Below are positions 28,911 to 36,153 of a stretch of DNA of 64,000 nucleotides, piece by piece. Both the position numbers and the translations under genes were made by a program. This DNA is from Bradyrhizobium sp. Ghvi (GTDB taxonomy: Bacteria > Pseudomonadota > Alphaproteobacteria > Rhizobiales > Xanthobacteraceae): assembly GCF_900115265.1 (NCBI RefSeq), contig NZ_FOVU01000001.1:593001-657000 (forward strand). The letters are read 5' to 3'. The notes beneath the pieces are model-generated. The model did no database searches, was not told the origin of the DNA, and worked only from the letters and a program-made list of their open reading frames with translations. The first letter of the stretch is position 1, and every line of letters begins with the position of its first letter.

Positions 28911-31900
28911 ATGAATTCGCGCGTATCGTGGAGTGTTGACGGCATCGATCCATCCGTCCGGGAGCGGGCCGAAGCTGCTGCGCGTCGTGCCGGCATGTCA
29001 CTCAACGATTGGCTGAATTCCACGCTCGGCGACACCGCCCCACCGAACTTTCGCGGACCTTACGAGCAGCGCCAGGATCAACGTCAGGAGCAGCGTCCCG
29101 ATCCGCGCTCGGCTTCGATGCCGAGTCAGGAAAGTCGCGACGTCGCCGACATCCACAAACGGCTCGACGCGATCACCCAGCAGATCGAGCGGATTTCGAA
29201 GCCCGCAGCCCCGCGCCAGGATGTCTCGCGCGAGCAGGGTGTTGCCCGCCAGCTCAACGACGCGATCTCGCGGCTCGACGCCCGCCTGTCGCAGATCTCG
29301 CGCCCCCAGCAGCCTCAGGCTCAGCAACCTCAACAACCTCAAGCGCCGCGACAGGCACCAGTCGAGACACGCCAGCGCCAGGCGGATGCGGTCGAGCGCG
29401 CAGCCGCGCAAGTCTATCGCAACTCGCCCCCCCTGAGCCCCGCCTCCTTCGACGTCGCGGTCGCCGAGATCACCGCGCGACAGAGCGAGCTCGACGGATT
29501 CGCGCCGCGGCAAGTGCCGCCGCGCGCAGCGCCATCGATCGCGCCTGGCGCAGCTCCCTATGCGGCCCCGATGGCGCCACCCGCGCCCGCCTATGCTCCG
29601 CCGCCACCGCAAGCAGGGCCGGATTTCTCCTCGCTCGAGCGCCATCTGCTCAAGATCACGAGCCAGATCGAGTCGCTGCAGCGCCCTGACAATACCGAGC
29701 AGGCGATCAACGGCTTCCGCGCCGAGCTTGCCGAGATCCGCAGCGCCATCACCGAGGCGATGCCGCGCCGCGCGATCGAGTCGATCGAGAACGAGATCCG
29801 CTCGCTGCATCGTCGCATCGACGAGACCCGCTCCAACGGCACCGACGGCCAGGTGCTGGCAGGCATCGAGCGCGCGCTGTCCGACATCAAGCAGGTGCTG
29901 CGCACGCTGACGCCGGCCGAGCAACTCACCGGCTATGACGAGGCGATCCGCAATCTCGGCGCCAAGCTCGACCTGATCCTCCGCGCCAACGACGATCCCT
30001 CGACTGTGCGCCAGCTCGAAGGCGCGATCTCGGCGTTGCGCGGCATCGTTTCGAACGTCGCCTCCAACGAGGCGCTGGCGCGTCTGTCCGAAGACGTGCA
30101 GCTGTTGTCGTCCAAGGTCGACCAGATCACCCGCTCGTCCGGTCATAGCGACAGCTTTGCGGTTCTCGAGCAGCGCATTGCTGCGCTCACCGCCGCGCTG
30201 GAGACGCGCGAACGGCCTCAGCCGACCGAGAGCACCGAGCATCTGGAAGCAGCAATCCGCGCACTCTCCGACCGTTTCGACCGCATGCAGGTCGGCAACG
30301 ACTCGGCCTCGACCTTCGCGCATCTCGAGCAGCGGGTCTCCTATCTGCTGGAGCGGTTGGAGGCCGCCTCCGATTCGCGCGGCGGCAATTTCAGCCGCGT
30401 CGAGGACGGGCTGCACGACATCCTCAGGCATCTGGAGCGCCAGCAGGCGACCTATTCCGCGCTGGCGGAGAGCCGTCATTCGACGCCAGCTCCCGATTCC
30501 GGAATGGTCGATCTCGTCAAGCGCGAGCTGTCCGACATCCGCTTCAGCCAGGCCGAGACCAACCGCAGCACCCAGGATTCGCTGGAGGCCGTGAACAACA
30601 CGCTCGGTCATGTCGTCGATCGTCTTGCCATGATCGAGGGCGATCTGCGCGCGGTGCGCACCGCGCCGCCGGCGCCTGCACCACAGCCGATGGCTGCGCC
30701 CATGCCGGGGCCATCGTCAATGGCAGCGCCCGTCGAGCCGATGGCGCGCGAGCCACGGCCGCCACAACCACCGAAATACGATCCGAGGCCCGAGCTGCCA
30801 AATCCGGCCGCTGCGCAGCAGCCGGCGCACTCAGCTTTCGTGGCCGCGCCGCGTGAATTCCACGCCGCCGCACCGCCGTCGGTCCCGATGGCTGCGCAAG
30901 GCACGCCGCCTTTGCCGCCGCGCGCGATCAGCGAGATTCTGGAGCCGCACACCGCGCCAGTGCGCGCCGCGATCGCGCCTGAACTGCCGCCGGATCATCC
31001 GCTCGAGCCAGGCACGCGTCCGAGCGGCCGTCCCGCCACGCCGTCCGAGCGCATTGCCGCGTCCGAAAGTGCGATCAGCGAAATCCCGGCGGCACCGAAG
31101 GAGCCGGTGTCGTCGTCGAGCTTCATCGCGGCCGCGCGCCGCGCCGCGCAAGCTGCCGCCGCGCAGCCGCAGGAGAAGCCCGCTCGCGGCGTCAAGGCCG
31201 CCATGGCGCGCGCCAAGGGCCAAGGACAAGGACAAGGAAAGGCGCCGGAAGGCGGCTCGACCATCACATCCAAAATCCGCTCGCTGCTGGTCGGCGCGAG
31301 CGTGGTCGTGATCGTGCTCGGCACCTTCAAGATGGCAATGAACCTGCTCGAGGGCAGCCCGCCACCGGCGCCGCAGGCGATGGAGGACACGTCGAGCCGG
31401 CCGGCGCCGCAGGCCCCGCCGCCGGTCGAAAGCAAGCCCGCCGCGCCCGAACAGGTCACGCCGTCGATGACCTCGCCGACGCCGATCGGCAAGCAATCCC
31501 TGAACGATGCCGCGCCGGCAGCGAACCCCGCCAGCACGGCTTCGGTCGCAATTCCGCCCGCGCCCGCCGCAGCAACACCGGCTCCGCCGGCTACGAACAG
31601 CGATGTCACCGGCGCGCTCTCGGGCACGAGCCGTGCACGTCTTGGCACCGTCCAGGTGCCGCCGAGCGAGAAGCTGCCTGACGGCATCGGCGGCCCGGGC
31701 CTGCGCACCGCCGCGATGAAGGGCGATGCGACTGCAGCTTTCGAGATCGGCGTGCGTTTTGCCGAGGGCAAGGGCGTGGCTGCGAACTACGACGAAGCCG
31801 CGAAATGGTACGACCGCGCTGCGCAGGCCGGCGTGGTGCCCGCAACATTCCGCCTCGGCACGCTCTACGAAAAGGGCCTCGGCGTGAAGAAGGACGCCGA

Positions 31901-32381
31901 CATCGCCCGCCGCTACTACACCCAGGCCGCCGAGCGCGGCAACGCCAAGGCAATGCACAATCTCGCGGTGCTTGATGCCGATGGCGGCGGACACGGCGCC
32001 AACTACAAGAGCGCGGCGCAGTGGTTCCGGAAAGCGGCCGATCGCGGCGTTGCCGACAGCCAGTTCAACCTCGGCATCCTCTATGCCCGCGGCATCGGCG
32101 TCGAGCAGAACCTCGCCGAATCCTACAAATGGTTCAGCCTCGCCGCGGCCCAGGGCGATGCGGATTCGGCGAGCAAGCGCGACGACGTCGCCAAGCGCCT
32201 CGACCCGCAATCGCTCGCCGCCGCCAAGCTCGCGATCCAGACCTTCAGCGCCGAGCCGCAGCCCGACGATGCCGTCAACGTTCCCGCGCCCGCGGGCGGC
32301 TGGGACAACGCGCCGCAAGCGGCTATCAAGCCCTCACCTAAGCCGGTCGCAACGAAGAAGACGGCGTCAGCGGCGCATTGA
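28911..32381 (+). CDS. PodJ-like cell polarity protein with SEL1 repeats
   Basis: A protein of 1156 residues. The N-terminus MNSRVSWSVDGIDPSVRERA with RRAGMSLNDWLNSTL is typical of PodJ-type localisation factors. A long helical, partly coiled-coil region with repeating leucines runs to about residue 620, then a Pro/Ala-rich linker, one membrane helix at about 790-812 (SLLVGASVVVIVLGTFKMAM), a second Pro/Ala linker outside the membrane and four SEL1 repeats (about 930-1095; for example AAKWYDRAAQAGVVPATFRL). In Caulobacter, PodJ marks the new pole and organises pilus and chemotaxis proteins. The ATG at 28911 is preferred over an upstream start at 28836 because the family N-terminus begins there. 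Confidence 0.85.
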   Translation: MNSRVSWSVDGIDPSVRERAEAAARRAGMSLNDWLNSTLGDTAPPNFRGPYEQRQDQRQEQRPDPRSASMPSQESRDVADIHKRLDAITQQIERISKPAAPRQDVSREQGVARQLNDAISRLDARLSQISRPQQPQAQQPQQPQAPRQAPVETRQRQADAVERAAAQVYRNSPPLSPASFDVAVAEITARQSELDGFAPRQVPPRAAPSIAPGAAPYAAPMAPPAPAYAPPPPQAGPDFSSLERHLLKITSQIESLQRPDNTEQAINGFRAELAEIRSAITEAMPRRAIESIENEIRSLHRRIDETRSNGTDGQVLAGIERALSDIKQVLRTLTPAEQLTGYDEAIRNLGAKLDLILRANDDPSTVRQLEGAISALRGIVSNVASNEALARLSEDVQLLSSKVDQITRSSGHSDSFAVLEQRIAALTAALETRERPQPTESTEHLEAAIRALSDRFDRMQVGNDSASTFAHLEQRVSYLLERLEAASDSRGGNFSRVEDGLHDILRHLERQQATYSALAESRHSTPAPDSGMVDLVKRELSDIRFSQAETNRSTQDSLEAVNNTLGHVVDRLAMIEGDLRAVRTAPPAPAPQPMAAPMPGPSSMAAPVEPMAREPRPPQPPKYDPRPELPNPAAAQQPAHSAFVAAPREFHAAAPPSVPMAAQGTPPLPPRAISEILEPHTAPVRAAIAPELPPDHPLEPGTRPSGRPATPSERIAASESAISEIPAAPKEPVSSSSFIAAARRAAQAAAAQPQEKPARGVKAAMARAKGQGQGQGKAPEGGSTITSKIRSLLVGASVVVIVLGTFKMAMNLLEGSPPPAPQAMEDTSSRPAPQAPPPVESKPAAPEQVTPSMTSPTPIGKQSLNDAAPAANPASTASVAIPPAPAAATPAPPATNSDVTGALSGTSRARLGTVQVPPSEKLPDGIGGPGLRTAAMKGDATAAFEIGVRFAEGKGVAANYDEAAKWYDRAAQAGVVPATFRLGTLYEKGLGVKKDADIARRYYTQAAERGNAKAMHNLAVLDADGGGHGANYKSAAQWFRKAADRGVADSQFNLGILYARGIGVEQNLAESYKWFSLAAAQGDADSASKRDDVAKRLDPQSLAAAKLAIQTFSAEPQPDDAVNVPAPAGGWDNAPQAAIKPSPKPVATKKTASAAH

Positions 32382-32390
32382 TTTGAGAAT

Positions 32391-32496
32391 TGTCATTCCG
32401 GGGCGCGCGCAGCGCGAGCCCGGAATCCATTCATCTGCAGAGCCGGTGGCGCGATGGATTCCGGGCTCGACGCTTCGCGTCGCCCCGGAATGACGA
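32391..32496. repeat. Intergenic inverted repeat, family E (copy 1)
   Basis: GTCATTCCGGGGCG at the left is mirrored by CGCCCCGGAATGAC at the right, with CGGAATCCAT and ATGGATTCCG as a second inner pair. A shorter copy is at 36032-36112. It fills the space between the convergent PodJ-like and MBL-fold genes, and may act as a bidirectional terminator. Confidence 0.85.
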
Positions 32497-33270
32497 CTAC
32501 GGCGCCTCGATTACCGTCGGCACGCCCGGCTCCAGCAAGCGCAACCTTGTCCCGAAGCCGAGCGCGTCGAAGGTCTTGCGGAGATCCTCGCCGTTCTGGC
32601 GGAAATGCGCCCAGCCCTCGGTATGCACGGGCACGATCATCGCATCGGGGAAGGCGCGCGCGGTCTCGACGGTGTCGTTGGTGTCCATGGTGAGATGGAA
32701 CGGCCCGCGGGTTTGCGCGGCGCCCGCGAAGGGCAGCACCACGCCGCATTTGAAGCGGCGCGCGACTTCGGCAACGCCGTCGAACCAGGTGGTGTCGCCG
32801 CTGATATAGACCGGGCGCGTGTCCTTGCGGCTCGACTGCACGACGAAACCGATGACGTCGCCCGACAGCGGCTCGATGCCGGCAGGGCCGTGACGCGCAG
32901 GCGTCGCGGTGATGGTCAGCGTGTTGCCGTCATCATCCTTCAGGTGCGCGGTCGCCCACGGCGCGAGACCCTCGACATGGCCGCCGAGGCGCTTTGCGCC
33001 GGCCTCCGTCGTCAGCACGCGCCTGGCTTTGAGCACAAAGTCGCGGCCGGAATTGTCGAGATTGTCCGAATGCTGGTCATGGCTGAGCAGCACGGCGTCA
33101 ACAGGGCCGATCGCATCGGCCTTCATCGCCGGGCCAATCGTCTTCTCCAGCTTCACATGCGGCAGCTGGTAGGCGCCGGGCGCGTCGAAGGTGGGATCGG
33201 TGAGCAGGCGAAAGCCGTCGATCTCGATCAGCGCGGTCGGGCCGCCGATCAGGGTGATGGAAACAGTCAT
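32497..33270 (-). CDS. MBL-fold metallo-hydrolase (UlaG/UPF0173-like)
   Basis: A protein of 257 residues. The metal-binding motif reads LLSHDQHSDNLDNSGRDF (HxHxD form, with Gln between Asp and His), further ligands are in TPARHGP and YISGDTTWFDGVAEVA, and the last is VPVHTEGWAHF. The N-terminal MTVSITLIGGPTALIEIDGF matches the beta-lactamase-fold hydrolases related to UlaG. The substrate is unknown. It lies 14 bases after the EamA exporter gene and is probably cotranscribed with it. Confidence 0.88.
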   Translation of the reverse strand: MTVSITLIGGPTALIEIDGFRLLTDPTFDAPGAYQLPHVKLEKTIGPAMKADAIGPVDAVLLSHDQHSDNLDNSGRDFVLKARRVLTTEAGAKRLGGHVEGLAPWATAHLKDDDGNTLTITATPARHGPAGIEPLSGDVIGFVVQSSRKDTRPVYISGDTTWFDGVAEVARRFKCGVVLPFAGAAQTRGPFHLTMDTNDTVETARAFPDAMIVPVHTEGWAHFRQNGEDLRKTFDALGFGTRLRLLEPGVPTVIEAP

Positions 33271-33284
33271 GAGGGGAACTCCTC

Positions 33285-34193
33285 TTACGAAACCGACTTG
33301 GCAGGACGGGTCACCAGGTAAATGCCCAGCGCGACCGGAATGATCCCGAGCAAGTCACGCGCCTCGACATGCTCGCCGAGCACGAGGAAGGCGAACAGCA
33401 TGCCGAGCGGCGGCATCAGGAAATGATAGGCACTGGCTGCGGTCGCACCACACACTTTGAGGAGATGAAACCAGAGCCAGTAGGCGAGGATCGAGCCGCC
33501 GAGCACGAGGAAGGCGAAGGCACCGATCAGGCTGGGCGTGACATCGATGGCATGAACGTCGGCGAAGGTCAGCGCCACCGGCGTCAGCACGATGCCGGCC
33601 GCAAGATTCTGCACGCCGTTGCCGATCCACAAGCTCCCCTTGGGCGCGAGCAGCTTGAACAGGATGGTGCCTGATACGATCGACGCCAGCGAAGCCAGCG
33701 TGAAGAGGATGCCGTGCAGAGAGTCGGTGCCGACCGACAGGCGATGCCAGACGATCGCCGTGACGCCGATGATCCCGAGGAAGAGACCGCTGGCCTTGCG
33801 CCAGGTCATGCCCTCGCCGAGCAGGAGCGCCGCGAGCGCGGCCGTGAACACCGGATTGGCCGAGACGATCAGGCCGCCGAGACCGGCGGAGACCGATTGC
33901 AGGCCGGTGTAGCCGAGCCCGAGATAGAGCGCGTTGTTGGCGATGCCGAGCACGGCGAAGATCAGGGCGTCGCGCCAGGACAACGACCAACCGCCACGGA
34001 TCAAGGTGGCCCCGAGGATCAAAACGCCGGCGAGCGAGAAGCGCGCGGCGAGCAGGATCAGCGGCGGGCAATGGGTGACGCCGATCTTGCCGGCGACGAA
34101 AGCGTAGCTCCAGAGCAGGCAGAACAGGCCGATGGCAAGCGGAAGCGTGTTGAGACGGCTGCGGGGCGCGGGAATCGAAGCGGCGAGGGACAT
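33285..34193 (-). CDS. EamA/DMT family transporter
   Basis: A protein of 302 residues with ten membrane segments in two EamA halves: LLWSYAFVAGKIGVTHCPPL and ANNALYLGLGYTGLQ in the first, GLFLGIIGVTAIVWHR and FHLLKVCGATAASAYHFLMP in the second. The family exports amino acids, nucleosides or other metabolites. The frame is open to 34238, but the ATG at 34193 is preceded by AGGAGA and gives MSLAASIPAPRSRL. It is divergent from a LysR gene (98 bases between the starts), the usual layout for a LysR-controlled exporter. Confidence 0.9.
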   Translation of the reverse strand: MSLAASIPAPRSRLNTLPLAIGLFCLLWSYAFVAGKIGVTHCPPLILLAARFSLAGVLILGATLIRGGWSLSWRDALIFAVLGIANNALYLGLGYTGLQSVSAGLGGLIVSANPVFTAALAALLLGEGMTWRKASGLFLGIIGVTAIVWHRLSVGTDSLHGILFTLASLASIVSGTILFKLLAPKGSLWIGNGVQNLAAGIVLTPVALTFADVHAIDVTPSLIGAFAFLVLGGSILAYWLWFHLLKVCGATAASAYHFLMPPLGMLFAFLVLGEHVEARDLLGIIPVALGIYLVTRPAKSVS

Positions 34194-34291
34194 GAGGGCA
34201 TTCTCCTGAGCCCTCGATCTAGGGACTGTCCTTGCCATTTGGAAATTAAATGATTAACTCGATATCAGTGGATTTTCGAATGGAGGCTGGA

Positions 34292-35152
34292 ATGCTCGAT
34301 CTGGAGCTCCTGCGCAGCTTCGTCTCGGTGATCGAGGCCGGCGGCTTCACCCGCGCCAGCGAGCGCGTCCACCGCACGCAATCGACGGTGAGCCAACAGA
34401 TCAAGCGGCTGGAGGAGGATGTCGGCCAGGTGCTGCTGCATCGGGACGGCAAGGACGTCCGCCCCACTGAAGCCGGCGAACGGCTGCTCTCCTATGCGCG
34501 GCGGCTGCTCACGCTGGCGGAAGAGGCGCGCGACGTGCTGCGCGAGGAAGGCGAAGGCGCGATCCGGCTTGGCATCCCCGAGGATTTTGCGGCGTATCGG
34601 CTGGCAAAACTGCTGGGTGCGTTCGCGCGCTCGCATCCGAACCTGCGGCTCGACGTGCGCGCCGACCAGAGCAAGAACCTCGCGCGCGATCTCGAACGCG
34701 GCGAGCTTGATCTCGCGCTCTACAAGCGCGAGGCGGGTGGCAAGGAGGCGATCGCGGTGTGGCCGGAGCAGGTGCATTGGGTCACCAGCAAGAGCCATCC
34801 GGTTGACATCAACGTGCCCTCGGTGCCGCTGATCGGTTTTCCACTCGGCTGCCTCTACCGCGCCGGCGCCATCCACGCGCTGGAAAGCGCCGGCCGCGCC
34901 TGGCACATGTCCTATATGTCGTCGAGCCTCGCCGGCATCCAGGCCGCGGTCGCCGCCGGCATGGGGCTGAGCATTCTGTCGGAGATGTCGATCCAATCAG
35001 ATCACCGCGTGCTGACGGCGAAGGACGGGTTTGCGCCGATCAACCGCACCGAGGTGGCGCTGATGGCCGCGCCGAACGCGAGCTCCGCAACATTGCGGCT
35101 GGCAGACCGGCTGGCGGAGTTCTGCGAAGACGTGCAGGCGAAGGCGGCGTGA
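34292..35152 (+). CDS. LysR family transcriptional regulator next to the EamA exporter
   Basis: A protein of 286 residues. MLDLELLRSFVSVIEAGGFT, RASERVHRTQSTVSQQIKRL and LLHRDGKDVRPTEAGERL form the winged helix-turn-helix; the effector domain follows (EGAIRLGIPEDFAAYRLAKL). Although an ATG exists at 34250, the ATG at 34292 has GGAGG five bases upstream and is the normal family start. It is divergent from the EamA/MBL gene pair and is the likely regulator of that pair. Confidence 0.92.
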   Translation: MLDLELLRSFVSVIEAGGFTRASERVHRTQSTVSQQIKRLEEDVGQVLLHRDGKDVRPTEAGERLLSYARRLLTLAEEARDVLREEGEGAIRLGIPEDFAAYRLAKLLGAFARSHPNLRLDVRADQSKNLARDLERGELDLALYKREAGGKEAIAVWPEQVHWVTSKSHPVDINVPSVPLIGFPLGCLYRAGAIHALESAGRAWHMSYMSSSLAGIQAAVAAGMGLSILSEMSIQSDHRVLTAKDGFAPINRTEVALMAAPNASSATLRLADRLAEFCEDVQAKAA

Positions 35153-35165
35153 GCCTGTGAGATGC

Positions 35166-35305
35166 GTAGGGTGGGTTAGCGCTGCGGATGCACGAAGTGC
35201 ATCTGCGGGGCGTAACCCACCACCCTCTACTGCGCGGAAACAGAAGCGGTGGGTTACGCCAAGCGGTCTGCGCTTCGCGCAGTTCTGCACGGCTAACCCA
35301 CCCTA
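35166..35305. repeat. Inverted repeat, family A (copy 2)
   Basis: GTAGGGTGGGTTAGC (35166-35180) matches the left arm of the copy at 16468 exactly, and GCTAACCCACCCTA (35292-35305) matches its right arm except for the last base. The interior carries an additional inverted pair, GGATGCACGAAGTGCATC, and the same CGGAAACAGAAG core. It lies between the convergent LysR and pdeM genes. Confidence 0.9.
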
Positions 35306-35318
35306 GAAGGCCTGCGCC

Positions 35319-36017
35319 TCAATAACACCTTGCCGCGGCGATCGCGTGGACGCGGCGGTCGCCGAGCAGGTGGGCGACAAAGCCGTTTGTCGGAAAAATC
35401 CTGGCGAATGCCGCGTCGCGGATGCTGAGGCCGCCGGCATAGGCGCCGAAGGCCGGCATCACCGCGCGCAGGCCGTCGCTGGCGAAACACCGCCGTTCCA
35501 TCGAGCGGCCGCGCGCGGAGACGCGGGCCTTGGGATGGAGATGGCCGGCGATCTCGCCATGCGCGCCTGATGGCTCGTGGCGGAAGGTGATCGGGCCGAT
35601 CGCGACCTCGTCGGCGACGGTGCCGCCGAGATCGCGCGGCAGCTCGGGATCGTGATTGCCCGAGATCCAGATCCAGTCTCGGCCGCTCTGAAGCGCGGCA
35701 ACGGACTCGCGGTCGTCGGCCGACAGGCGCTCATGCGCGGTGCGATCATGAAAGCTGTCGCCGAGCGCGATCACGATGCGCGGATTATGGCGGGAGATGA
35801 CAGCAGCGAGGCGGCCGAGCGTGGCAACGGTATCGTAGGGCGGCAACAGCACGCCGCGCGTGGCGAAGCTCGAGCCTTTTTCGAGGTGCAGATCGGAGAC
35901 GACAAGCAGGCGCTGCTCTTCCCAGAACAGCGCGCCGGAGAGGTCAGTGTGGAACGACACGCCTGCAATATCCAGCGCGAACGTCGAGGTGATGGAGATC
36001 AATACTTGCTCCGTCAC
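35319..36017 (-). CDS. pdeM: Ligase-associated DNA damage response phosphoesterase PdeM
   Basis: A protein of 232 residues from a GTG at 36017. It has the calcineurin-like metallophosphoesterase motifs: VVSDLHLEKG (Asp42, His44), ALGDSFHD near residue 86, SGNHDPELP near 120 and GHLHPKARV near 160. PdeM belongs to the four-gene set found with a helicase, a beta-CASP exonuclease and an ATP-dependent ligase, thought to act in DNA end repair. The helicase gene lies 136 bases upstream in the same direction, separated by a repeat, and the other two members lie at 41446-44147. Confidence 0.92.
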   Translation of the reverse strand: MTEQVLISITSTFALDIAGVSFHTDLSGALFWEEQRLLVVSDLHLEKGSSFATRGVLLPPYDTVATLGRLAAVISRHNPRIVIALGDSFHDRTAHERLSADDRESVAALQSGRDWIWISGNHDPELPRDLGGTVADEVAIGPITFRHEPSGAHGEIAGHLHPKARVSARGRSMERRCFASDGLRAVMPAFGAYAGGLSIRDAAFARIFPTNGFVAHLLGDRRVHAIAAARCY

Positions 36018-36031
36018 GTGCCGCGCCTCAC

Positions 36032-36112
36032 CGTCATTCCGGGGCGAAGCGAAGCATCGAACCCGGAATCTCGAGATCCCGGGTTCGCGCTAACGCACGC
36101 CCCGGAATGACC
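36032..36112. repeat. Intergenic inverted repeat, family E (copy 2)
   Basis: CGTCATTCCGGGGCG at the left and GCCCCGGAATGACC at the right are inverted, with CCCGGAATCTCGAGATCCCGGG inside. It lies between the helicase stop and the pdeM start, both read leftwards, so it interrupts an otherwise compact operon. Confidence 0.85.
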
Positions 36113-36153
36113 GCGTTGGGTTGATAGATCGGTGCGCCCCACAGACAGGTTCT

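Noticed and set aside
28998..30611. A 537-codon minus-strand frame inside the PodJ-like gene.
   Set aside because: It is a shadow of the coiled-coil region, with repetitive Gly/Ala/Leu/Asp composition and no promoter or ribosome binding site.
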